This document shows, piece by piece, positions 25,001-36,580 of a stretch of 64,000 bases of DNA. The notes under the pieces were generated by a model. The model was given only the letters and a program-made list of their open reading frames with translations, made no database searches and was not told the DNA's origin. The stretch's first letter is position 1. The number at the start of each line of letters is the position of its first letter. The DNA lies in the NCBI GenBank assembly GCA_002943765.1, contig PQWQ01000015.1, forward strand, positions 186,001 to 250,000, read 5' to 3'. Source of the stretch: Psoroptes ovis (lineage: Eukaryota > Arthropoda > Arachnida > Sarcoptiformes > Psoroptidae). A program made the translations under genes and the position numbers.

Positions 25001-27580
25001 CAACAACAGCAAAAAAATAATCTAAATTATTTTATTTTGTTTGTTTGTTATATTGATCGACGACATTATTGATCATCATCGATGATTCAAAGTTTTTGTG
25101 ACAATTTTTTTATTTTTCAAAATCTGAATATATTTATTTTGAAAAAAAATATTTCTACTCAGATTCACTCAACATTTCACCATTCATTTTTTGCTTATTG
25201 TTATTTTCATATAAATTTTGATTATCATCTTTTATTTTTTATATTTTTTTTTTTTGCCATTTTTCATTTCAAGTCTGTGTGTGTGTTCAAAATTTTGAAT
25301 TTTTTATTTTTTATTTATTTCAGATCAAAGCAAAAAAAAAAAAAAAAAGAATCCCAATTGGGTTTATATTATCAATTTTCACCATTTTTTTTTTTCTTTA
25401 TTTCTTAAAAAAATATTATTTCGACTATATGAAAATCCATTTCTAAATGGCAACCGACGAACGAAAAAAAAAAAAAAAAGAAAAATCTAAGAGAATTTAT
25501 AAATTTTGAAAATCTGTATCAAAAATGAATTGAAATTCGACAAAAACGAAATGAATTGAAATGAAATGAATTTCGATTTGACACGCCGAAATGAATCAAC
25601 CGACGATTGAATTATATTATTTTATTCCATTTTTTTGAAAATATATTTTCATCTAATTCTCAACCACGCGTCGTGCATCAATATCTTTTTATTTTATTTC
25701 GACTAAATCTCAGAAAATAGTGAACAAGTATTAGTGAACAATTATCGGCAAATCTTCAAACATACAAAACGCAAAGAAAAATATACATTTTTTCTTCGAG
25801 ACCATGAAAAAAACCATTTTATCCATTTTCTTCTCGATCATCAGTGATAGATAAAATCTTTGAAATTTTGTAAAACTAAGAATATTTCATCTAAAAAGTA
25901 GAATTAAATCTGAATGAAATATAATGAAAATCTATGCCAATGCAATCGTAATAATGATAATTTTTATTTTTAATGAAAATATGATTAGATATGATGTTTT
26001 GATTTTTCTCTTTGTTGATTGATTGAAAATATAATTTCATTTTCATTTTTTCTTATTAATTTATGTGCTCTAAGTCATTCTAAAAAAATAATAATAATAA
26101 TGATAATTCATCATCATAATGAATCAACATTATGTTTCAATGTCTTCACTTACATTATCTCCATTTATTGAATCATCTTGATCTCGATCATCATCCTCAT
26201 CATCATCGTATGCAGCCAAATTGAATCGACAATCACAATCTAACTAAAAGTGACCCAAGTCCATTAAAATTGAATCCGATTCGTTGTTGTTTTTGTTTTT
26301 AGTGATTTTTTTTTCATTATAAATTAGTGAATAACATTGTTTAAGTGAATCGTTACCATTATATTTTCATAACATTCATTACTAAATATTATTCATCAAA
26401 ACAACCTCAGCTTCAGAAGATTTAAACAACTATTCGTCTTCTATATTAAAGTAGGTGAAAATTTTAAAATTTTTAAATTATTTCAACAAAAACACAAACA
26501 ATAAACAGCGTAGAAAACATCAATTAAAATGTTACATTGTTTTTCAATTTTAATTTTTAATTGAAATTTCTAATAGTTTGATATGCATTGATTTCGATGC
26601 GTGAAAGAGAAATTTAAAATGAAAATTAAAACCCAATATGCTTGTCAATCTTTGAAATTTTTCAGAAATTTTTCTAAAATCTATGTTCTCATTGTAATTC
26701 ATGAAAAAAATTGATTATTTCCTTCAATTTTCAACGATATACACCCGTGTGAAATTCAGAAATTATTTTCAAATTTTTCGACACCCAAAATAAAACATCT
26801 CAATTATCGATTCAAATTATATTTCCAGACATTGTTTTTTTCTTACTTTGACCCCTTTCGATTTTTTAATCATGCAAGATTAATCATGTTTTTTTTTGCA
26901 TTTCTCGGCTTGTTGATATTATTTCATTTTCTCTTCATTCAAATCTTCATTCCAAAAATCATTCTTCTTCAATAATTCTTTACGCATCAATTATAATGGA
27001 ATTTTTCTTTTTCAGTTTTTTCCATTCGATGATCGAGAGAATTCAAAATTCAAATCTCAAAATTAAAATAAAAAAAAATCATTTTCACACATTGAAAACA
27101 CAGCCAAGAATCATAATAAAACATCAATATTTCGAAATAATACTTACGAATGACAAAACACACATAGAATCAAATATCGAAAGAAATTTACAGAAAATCT
27201 TTGTGTATCCATTGTTGTTCTTTGGTTTGGTCGTGTAGTGTGTCTGTTATTTCACAATTCTTTTTTTTTTATTCATCATTTTTGTACAACTACTTTCCAC
27301 CATTCCTGACTATCAATATCGATCGATATTGTGATATGCATAAGCATTGCAAAAATAAAAAACGAATACAAATGTATCAAATGAATCAAACAAACAAATA
27401 AACAAACAAACAATAAGCACATAAATAATGCAAAATAGAAATCGAAAACGTACGATAGAATTCAATTGGGAAAATGAAAATGAAAAATGAGAAAATATTT
27501 TTCAAATATTTCTACATTCTTTTTCTGAATCCTTTATGTGCATTCTGCATTCTGCATTTGCATTTCTATCTCTCCAGTGT

Positions 27581-28075
27581 TTATTGTTTTATTATTTTTC
27601 CAATGAAAATTTTATGCAATTTTTCAAAATTCAACGAAAAAAAAAACGGATGAATTCTTTGAACACTTAATAGCTTTGAATTGCAAATAAATAAATAAAT
27701 AAATTGAAAATGAAATAAATAGATGAAATCAATTTTTTTTCGTTCAATTTCGACAATAAAAATTCCACTCAATTTTCCAAGATTTTCAATATTTATATTT
27801 GATTCATATTCATTCAGGTTGTTTATTTTGAGTTGAATCGAATCATTGAATTTTACTCTATCAATCTTAACCTGTCGATTGTTTGTTTCAAGGGGATTTT
27901 TCTGTTTGAGAAATCTCTGCACCTTTTTCTCTGGTTGTTCTCTAATTTTTCACAAATTGACCCTAATGACCAATAATTCTTTGACTAATGTTTCCTCTGA
28001 GTTTGATACTGTTGCTGTTTCTGTTGCCTTATTCTTCGAATTAAGATATAATTCTTTGATTGAAATCAGTAAAAT
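27581..28075 (-). pseudogene. Coding-like fragment of unknown origin, one stop
   Basis: Reading the minus strand from about 28,075 to 27,730 gives a frame with balanced, charged composition (Glu, Lys, Gln, Val, Asn) interrupted by one stop near 27,935. It includes NSEETLVKELLVIRV and EQPEKKVQRFLKQKNPLETN. This is unlike the Phe/Ile/Tyr-rich chance ORFs around it. It ends next to the Merlin remnant on the other strand. It could be a decayed retroelement Gag or host gene fragment. I recognise no family. Confidence 0.3.
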
Positions 28076-28135
28076 AAACCGAGTAAATATCAGATTCTTT
28101 GAGATAACCATGCAATACTTTGAGAGGCAATAAAA

Positions 28136-29562
28136 TAATGAAAATAATCGATTTTTTCCAAATCATTTGGGAGATTGAAAATGAAAATTTAATTTTCGGT
28201 ACTGGTGCCGTTTCTGGACGCAAATATTTGTTGCACCATCCGAAGGAGGCCCAGACGGAGGTCGATGCCGCACGTTTTCTCCAGGATAAAGGTCTTTTGC
28301 CCAGTAGTGTCAAATGTGATAAAGGGCACTAAATGAAGCTCTCAGAGGGTTCATTCGTTTGTTTTTCTGAGCTTTAATTCACTATCCCAATTTATTCCGT
28401 TTCAACAGGGTTTGAATGGAGGTGTCACCGGGCATCTTGTCGCGCAAGAAGAGCGATTCGCACAAGTACTCGGTTTAAATCGACCAAGTTAGATTTTTTA
28501 ACGGCCTTGCGATTTATCTATGCCTGGTGCGAAGATGCGACAAGTTTGAAATGATGTGAAAAGGTGTGAAAAGCACCTGAATATAAAATAACGTGCTGTT
28601 ATTCAATGGAATGCCCGGTTGTCGTAAAAAATGTTCAAAAGAATGAAAAATGTTTCTGGAAATTATTTTACAAAAATCTTTCCGTAAATCTTTACAAATC
28701 CACATGTTTAAAAATTGTTCTACGAAATTTCATTTTCCTTTTTCCCTTTTCTCGTATGTTCTGGAGAATTCATGTATACGTCATTTTTCATATTGTAACG
28801 GTATTTATACAAAATAACACGCGCCTTTCCCAGAGCTATCCGAGGATACCATCACTGACGCTGGGCGTCATATGGATCCCCTGGAATAATTCACCGAAAG
28901 GTGACTTACAAACTGTAACATAATTCTCATATGACTGTAAATATTTAAAACCAAAAAATGAAAATAAAGCATGTTCGTTTTCTTGTGCAAGTTGACCCTG
29001 TGTTACTATATATATTTCCATTGTTAATATGTATGTTTCAAAAGCTCTTTCATTCGTATTTCATCATTTGTCTGTGTCACACAAAATTTCAGTCGTTATT
29101 TCAATTCAAAATTTCCAATTCCTGTATCGCTGTTTCTATCATGGTAAATTTGTGATCTTTGTTTTCTAATTCTTTGATAATTGCCGTAATAACTAAGGAT
29201 TGTAAGTTAAATTTTATTTTCCTCTCAAATTCGTAATATTAATTTGTAATTTTTATTAAGAAATAAAAGTAGTAGAAATAAAAGTCGTCATTGATAAATT
29301 TTGTGCGATACGTTATCTGCCATAATTTGGTAAATTTTTCGCCCGACACCCGGTTGAGAGAAGTGTGTTCTAGGACGATGAGCGAGGCACAGAAGAAAAT
29401 CGGAGGCCCTGGCAAAATTGTCGAAATTGATGAGACTCTTTTCGCCAGGCGCTAAGGCAAAAAAGGGAGAACGCTGCCTCAGCAACGGATTTTCGGTGGT
29501 GTCTGGACCAAGAAAATCTTCCATGTGATGGTGCCCAATCGGTCTTCAAATATATTAATGAA
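28136..29562 (+). pseudogene. Inactivated Merlin-type (ISXO2/IS1595-like DDE) transposase, interrupted and truncated
   Basis: Merlin elements are cut-and-paste DNA transposons whose transposase is related to bacterial IS1016/IS1595. The first part, 28,136-28,621, reads FLQDKGLLPSSVKCDKGH, a stop, then FEWRCHRASCRARRAIRTST and LRFIYAWCEDATSLK: the N-terminal zinc-ribbon-like and helical regions typical of the family. Several stops and a frame shift near 28,555-28,575 break it. The second part, 29,357-29,562, resumes in frame with REVCSRTMSEAQKKIGGPGK, then IVEIDETLFARR (first catalytic Asp), a stop, and LPQQRIFGGVWTKK. Similarity ends near NRSSNILMKSII, so the rest of the DDE core, the second Asp and the final acidic residue are missing. 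I found no terminal inverted repeats. Base composition is visibly richer in G+C than its surroundings. Certainly non-functional as it stands. Confidence 0.82.
28622..29356. mobile_element. 735-bp insertion inside the Merlin remnant, flanked by 8-bp direct repeat
   Basis: CCCGGTTG occurs at 28,614-28,621 and again at 29,349-29,356. Removing one copy and everything between joins the two transposase halves in frame (WNAR, then LREVC), as expected for an insertion with a target-site duplication. The insert starts TCGTAAAAAATG and ends GCCCGACA. If the duplication is read as 6 bp (CCCGGT), both termini begin TGTCG, a weak 5-bp inverted match. An 8-bp duplication fits hAT, P or Merlin elements. The interior has no transposase ORF. 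It contains a small palindrome, TGACGCTGGGCGTCA, at 28,855-28,869. Confidence 0.72.
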
Positions 29563-30195
29563 GTCGATTATCGATAACATAAATAATTCGCATACACCAA
29601 CACCAACACTACATCACACTTTGATAATATGTAATTTTATTATTTTAAAAATTTTAAATATGACTCATGTGGTCGGTACATAGTCCCATATTAGAGGGCT
29701 CAAGCCGACTTATTATTGTTAATTAAAATTTCTTCTTCATTCATTCTTCAACTTTTTCAATGTTTTGATCTGTTCATTTTCGGATGTGTTTGTGTTTGGT
29801 GATTTAAATGCATTCATATTACGATAAAATGTTAGTAGAAATTGCAAAAAATGAAATGAAATGAAACTAACCCTAAAATAAATTGCAATGAAAGCTATTA
29901 TTGAATCGATGAAAAGAAAAATCGATGATCATTTCTCTCGATCAGAATTTTCGGTAATTAAATTTTTTGGCCATTTTAAATTCAAAAACCGGAATGGCCA
30001 ATATTTGTTTGATGGTCCATCATGGTGTGATTGTTAAATGTGAAATTATTTGATTTTGTCATTAAAATCTTTCTCTCTGTAATTTAATTCATGATTCAGT
30101 GTGTAATTTATTTATTATGATCTTTGAAAAATTTCATTTTTTTTCTCATTTCCATCAATAAATTTTTCATGTGTCAACCTACATTCGTTCATTGA

Positions 30196-30218
30196 TGTGT
30201 GTGTGTGTGTGTGTGTGT
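30196..30218. repeat. TG dinucleotide microsatellite
   Basis: About 11 TG units. Similar TG/CA runs occur at 24,828-24,846, 34,884-34,900, 50,874-50,898 and 62,787-62,805. Confidence 0.85.
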
Positions 30219-32648
30219 TTCATATTTTATTTTTATTTTTTGAATTATGTCAGCATCACACATATAATTGAAAATGGAATGAAAATAATTTAAAGAATTT
30301 CATTTTCCTTTTCATGAATTCAATGTGTTAATGATTATTTTTGTTGTTATTATTATCATTATCATCATTGTTTTTTGTTTATCGTATTTTGGTATTTCAT
30401 TGAATCCATTTTCATTTCAGTGATTCAATTTTATTTTTCTCTCATAACATTTGATGTTGTTTGTTGTTTGCTGTTGTTGTTATTATTACTGTAACAAATG
30501 AATTGGATTTTTTTCCATTTTGAAACGAAATAAAATAAATGAAAAAAACAGAAAAAAAAATTAATGTCAAATAAAAATGAAATAAAGGAAAAATATCGTT
30601 ATAAATTTTTTTGAAAAAAGCTGGTAAATATGTGAAAATTGTTGTTTCACAACACAAATGTTGTCAATTTTCGATGATGATGATGATTTCAAAAATGTTG
30701 ATGATGATGATGGTGATGGTGATGATACTCTTAATAACTGTAATAATCATAATAATAATCAAATTGAATCATTTTTTGCCTTCCAAATAAGAACGAAATC
30801 AAATAAAATTTCATTACAAAATCTGAAAATTGCTTTAAAATTTATGAAATTTGAAGAAAAACAAAGGAAACAATTCTTCCAATGTTTTTGTTTCAAAAGT
30901 TTATCTGGTTGTTTTCCTTTACTGAAATCGAAGAGTCGAATTTATTTCATTCGTACATTCAGCTTTGACTAAAACCGAAAAATTACTTTCGAACATTCAT
31001 CGATGAACCCAAAAAACAAACAAGATTGGTTTTGAAAATGATTTCTTCAAGATTTTGTTTTTTTGAAAATTACGCTTGATCTCTCTTCTGGAACATCTTT
31101 CTTTTGATTCTTCGAAACTCTATCAAATTCGGTTATAAGTCTGAAACAATTATCGTGATAATCGTAGAGTTTTGATTTTGGGTTTATTTTTTCTTAATAA
31201 TTTTGTGTGTTTGTATGTGCGTGTGTATTAGGATAAAAAATTAACTCAAAATAAATGAAAAAAAACAATAGAAATTTTGTTTGAAAATTTTTAGATTTTT
31301 GTAGAAATCTAAAAATACAAAGTTGAAAAATGATTCAAATTGAATTTGATGGCAGTTTCCTTTTTTTTTTGTTTTGTTTCAAATTTACACAAAACATTTC
31401 CCAAAAATATTTTCAAACATTTCGATAAACATATACATCACCGAAATTCTATGATTCTAATTCTATTATTATGTATTATTATTCAAAATATAAATGGATG
31501 AAATTTCGAAATTTGATTAAAAAATGTTTGTAACATTTTATTGTGTTTTTTGTTTTTTGTTTTCAGTTTTGTTTGTTTGTTTCAAAATGATTCAATTTGT
31601 TGTTGTGATTCGATCGAAATGATTCGTGAATTTAATTTTTGATATATTTTTAGTGTTTGGGCTTCCTACTTTGTTTATTTATAGCTATTCTTTCTGAATT
31701 TTTTATGGTTCATTCATGTCGTGCATTTATATATTCCAAGGAATTTGTATTTTCCATGTTTTTTCAACAAAACATCCAGAATAAAATGAATTCGCCAACA
31801 ATTAGCTTAAATGATGATGATTATGATGATGATTGGCTCGAAAAAAATGGAAAAATAAATTCCTTTTTTTCTGCATTTTTTTTTGTCACTGAAAACTTTA
31901 AATTTGTTTTTTTCCAAATTTTTCCCATTTTTACTGAGATTTAAATGATTTCTGTTTCAATTTTTTTTTTCGTTGCTTCCCCTAATGTCTTTTTTCCATT
32001 CATTTATTCAACTATTCTTTTATTTTATTTTCCATCCACCAATAGACATTATCTGTGATTTCTTTTTTTTTTTTTTGTTTGGAATGAACAAAAATATTTG
32101 AAAAAACTCATAAATGATTCAAGTAATTTAGTTTTAGATTTGAACAATTGTGCATTTGTACATTATTATATCATTATCATCATCATTGTTGTGATAACAA
32201 AATGAATGAATTTTTATGCTTTTGAACAAAAAAAATTTTTCTCAAAATTTTTCATTTAAATCGAAAAAAAAATGAAAAAATGAAATGAAACAAATGAATT
32301 ATGAATTTTTGTTTTTCCATGATTTAAATGATAAATAAATGTGAAAATTCATGTGAATTTTCAATTTTTTTCAATTTCTCGTTTCAAAAATTCAATTTGC
32401 TGCTGTTTTGGTCCATCATCGTCTAACATTATCTAATATGTTTACAGTGTAATGGATTTTTCTCATGAATTTTCGCATCGAAATGATAATAATCTTTATT
32501 TGTGTTTGGTTGATTAACCCGGAATTCATCAACGAGTGACCTATCAATTATTCATATTTTTTTGGTCACATTTCGGTGAAATAATCATTTGTATTGTTGC
32601 GAAATAGTTTTTTTTTCCAATTTGTTTTTTATTAAGTGAAATTCTAAA

Positions 32649-32681
<33 letters not shown>

Positions 32682-35600
32682 CATTATTCATTGTCCACTT
32701 ACATTTTATTTATTTGTTAATTTCATCTTTGAAATTTTTCAATGATGGTCAGGGTGTTGTCATCAATGTTGTTGTTGTTGTTGTTATGGTTCAACGTAAA
32801 TGATGATGATGATGATGATGTTCATTTAATTCACATAATCATTATCATTGTTCAATATTTTGAACAAAATGAAAACCTAGTCGAAAAATAAAAGAAATTT
32901 ATTATCATCATTATTAAACCATAAAACTATACACACATATTATGAACACAGAAATATAATTTTCAATTGAAAATTTTCAGTATTCATTTTTTACTGCCGT
33001 AAAACTACACTGTATCAACAATTATTATCATCACTATTATTATTATTACAACCTACAAATGCAAGATGAAAAACTAAAAAAAAAAAAAAATTCGTGATGA
33101 TTGAATTTTTTTTCTCCATTTTTTTCAATTTTAAATTGTTCATTTCATTATATATCATTAAATAAACAAAATGGTAATGGTTTGTAATTTGTAATTATTG
33201 TTGTTGCGATGTTTTTTTCAATTTTGATGTATATTTCAACAAGCAATGTTTGATGATGATGATGATGATGATAATGGTCATCATTTTGTTTGACATGATG
33301 ATGATTATAAATTTATTTAGCTGTTGAAATGTTGTTTGAATTTGTTTTTGAGTATTTGAAAATATTTAAAACAATACATTCAAAATAATGATAATTTAAT
33401 TTTAATTGTTCAACGAATTATTTTCAATTTTAAAAATTATTTTTTCATTTTTTTTCCATTTCTCTTAAACAATATATCGTCCTCACCATTTAAACTATGA
33501 ACAAAAAAACCATAATAAGCTTTTGAAAGAGAAATATCACAGCATTTTCATATTGAATTTCAAATTTTCAATTCTTTTGTTTCCGTTTTCATTCCAAAAA
33601 TTCAATTTGAAATTTTCAATCGATCTCAATCTTATATTGAATTTATTTTTCTGCATTTGCTAAGCGAAAAACAAATGAATCAAAACACCATTATATTATT
33701 GATAATAATAATAATTTGTGAATGAATACCAATAATTGGATGAAATTGAGATCAATAAGAGATTTTGCTGAATTTTTTTCTCTCCCTTTTGCTTTGCTTT
33801 TTCAATTCTTTTCAGATTTCATTTCCCTGAATAATAATAATAATATCCATAATGATTGTGAACCGCAGAATTGTGAATTGAATTTCATTGGAAAAAACAC
33901 AGTCAGTAGTCAATACAACAGCAGCAGTTATATCAAGTTGCGAATCGTAATAATAATAGAAATGCGAAAGAAAAAAAATCGAAATCCAAGAAATTCGACT
34001 CAAAAGAAATAATAAAAATTCCTTATTAGATTTTTCCTTTTCTTCTATTTTGCAATATTCTTTGGTTTATTCTAGCTTTTCTTATGAAATAAAATGAGAA
34101 ATTCAAATGAAAATATCATTCGCTAATCGAAATGGGAAAAATAAGAATTTTTTCTTGATGCGGCATTTTATTTTATTTCATTTTTTTCTGGTATTTTAGT
34201 CCATATTATATGAATTTATATTTTTTTTTTCCTTTTCGGTCTGAAGCAGAGACATCGGGTCGGTCTAATTTTCGCATCTAAACGGCGACACATTTGTGTT
34301 GAATTATTATGTTGAATATATATGAAATATATTTGTATTTTCATTTTCATTTTATTTGATTCATTCATTTTTTTCTCATTGAAAATATATTATTTTTCAT
34401 CTTTCATTCAAAGAAAATTTATTCTTTGCTCACTCAATTTTTTTTTCAATATTTTTTTTTCGTATGCAATTTCATTGATATTTCATTGATGAAGCGTGAA
34501 TATACACACTACTTCAATTCAATGATGATGATGAAGATATCAATTCTTCACAATCGAAATTGGAAAAAAAAATCATTGATTTTTCCCCATTGTGACCGTA
34601 ACCGTGAAAAAAAAATCATTTGATTCGTCTTCGGTATCTAATTTAAGAAAAATAGATGAAAAATGAAATGGCGAAATTAGCAGTAGAATTTTGGTTATTT
34701 TGGTAATTTATTTCATTTTATATACCAAGGGGAAAGAAATAAATTCATTTCATTTTGCGGCCCCAATAGTATTTCTCCGTTATCAAATCGGATTTGATTT
34801 GCTTATAATTTTTGTTATTTTTGCCGATTGGCAATTGCTTTGATGATGATGCTGATTGAATTGGTTAGTCGGTCCATGTGAATGTGTGTGTGTGTGTGTT
34901 CATTAAATATCTTTATCATCGAGAACATTTTACTGGAAGAATGAATTTTTTCAGTTTACCCTAAAGTTGAGGCCCTAAACAGTTCATTTTTTTTGTTCAT
35001 ATTCCTGAAAAGGTTTTCAAAATATTTTTATTTTTCTTCATTTATTCTATTGTGAACCACAATAATGTTAGCCAAAAAAAAAAAAGAAAAAAATGTCCAT
35101 TGTGGTTTTCCGTAAACGACGATTGATGATAATAATAATAGAAATAAAACCAATTTATTGATGAAGAAAGACGGAAAAAAATTCAATTATTATTTTTATT
35201 ATTATTCAATCAAATAATAATAGAAATAATAATAATAATAATTTTTACATCAAAGTGCACATTCACCAAAGTCTTTAATAATATTTATTTAACCTTTTTT
35301 TCCTTTATTCTTCATTCATTTTGTTGGTTTACACTAGAAATTCAATTGTGAAAATTTTCTCAGTTTTCATTCATTTTGTAAAATTTGTCTTTTCTTTCTT
35401 TTTGGGTGCTATGAAAAATAAGATAATAAAAAATCGATCAATCAATTTCATTCATGGAAACCTTTTCATTTCGTTTTTCTTCTTTTCCAAGTTTTAATGG
35501 TTGTTTGCAAGCAATTAAATTTTTTTCTTTACAAAATATTTTGAAAATTTCATCATCAAAGATATTTGAAATGTGTATTAACAAGCATTTTGATCATTGT

Positions 35601-36500
35601 ATTGATAAAATGCATAATAAAATGCTAACCAAAGAATATTTTCTGATGAAATTTTTCAATTTTTTTCTGGTAAATATTCGCTGTCATCAATCGATATGCA
35701 TTATTATAATTATTTCGTATAGAAATTATTATAATTCATTGAGCTTTATTCGAGAAAAAAATGAACAAAAATCGATGACCAGTAGTATTATGTGTCAAAC
35801 TAAAGAAATGTGTATGACAAAGCATTTTTATTGTAATTGAATATTCATTTCTTGAAATTATTTTCCTATATTTTGATGACGTATTTCTTCATTTAATTGA
35901 AAATGAAAATGAACTATTTCATATTTCAGGAACTCAATCATCATTAATTTTTTCTTTTTTGCCATAAAAATTAAAAATATGATACAAATTTTCAGATTTT
36001 TTCTTTCTTTCTTTCTCTCGGAACAAATCATTATTTCTCTTTATATATTCATGAAATGCATATTCCTTTTAGCAAATGAATATATTCATTATTTTTTGTT
36101 TCATTTTTAATGATGATTCTTGAGAAAATTCATGATATACAATTCATTCATTATCATGTTTAATTTATGTAGAACTTATTTTCTATTTTTGTTTGAGTAA
36201 AAAAAGAAATTCACTTTAAAAATAATTTTCAAGTGCCCAGAAGTAAATTTTTTTTTTCAATTTTAAAATTTAAAATTTTTTTGAATTTTAATTTGTTTGA
36301 AAATAAAAAATGTGTTCTTCACCAGTGAATGAATGGCACGGAAAACACTGAAAGAATTGTCAACACGGAATATTTTTTTTAAATGAAAAAAAAACTTGTT
36401 TTCCATAAACAAACTTTTGAATGAATTAAAATTTTCCTGAAAAATTTTAATGAATCGTTGATTTGTCGTCGCTGTATTTTCTGAAAAATTTTTCATTCTA

Positions 36501-36580
36501 TTAGGTTGTCCGGAAAGTTCTTGCCGATTTTTCAATGATTTTCTACGATAGAACCGGCAAAAACTTTCCGGACAACCTAA
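36501..36580 (+). mobile_element. 80-bp palindromic mariner-type MITE, copy 3 (subfamily A)
   Basis: 80 bp, TTAGGTTGTCCGGAAAG to CTTTCCGGACAACCTAA; the terminal 17 bases are perfectly inverted. The left flank is TA; the right flank is TT, so one target-site base has changed or was imperfect. Nearly identical in its centre to the copy at 9,507. It also lies within a chance 136-codon minus-strand ORF. Confidence 0.88.

Larger units (their letters stand above)
17506..28130. other. Gene-poor AT-rich stretch, left part of desert
   Basis: No convincing coding exon in about 10.6 kb. ORFs of 60-108 codons occur, but they are dominated by Phe, Ile, Lys and Tyr from poly-A/T tracts. Contents: a MITE at 18,436-18,516, a compound GA microsatellite at 22,041-22,090, CA/TG-rich sequence near 24,828-24,930, several A or T runs (19,761; 20,855; 25,331; 25,465), and a slightly CpG-richer patch at about 25,570-26,450 that could be a 5' UTR. 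It may be intergenic or intronic. Confidence 0.5.

Noticed and set aside
28958..29155. 65-codon plus-strand ORF inside the nested insertion
   Set aside because: Phe/Ile/Ser-rich with no transposase or other motif; it is more likely antisense to a decayed frame.
30658..30972. 104-codon ORF beginning with an Asp-rich run
   Set aside because: The start is a translated GAT microsatellite and the remainder shows no family resemblance. Microsatellites alone create such frames.
35454..35840. 128-codon plus-strand ORF in the desert
   Set aside because: The longest ORF of the desert outside the elements, but its composition (Phe, Ile, Lys, Ser, Cys) fits translated AT-rich noise. No domain, signal or splice context was convincing.
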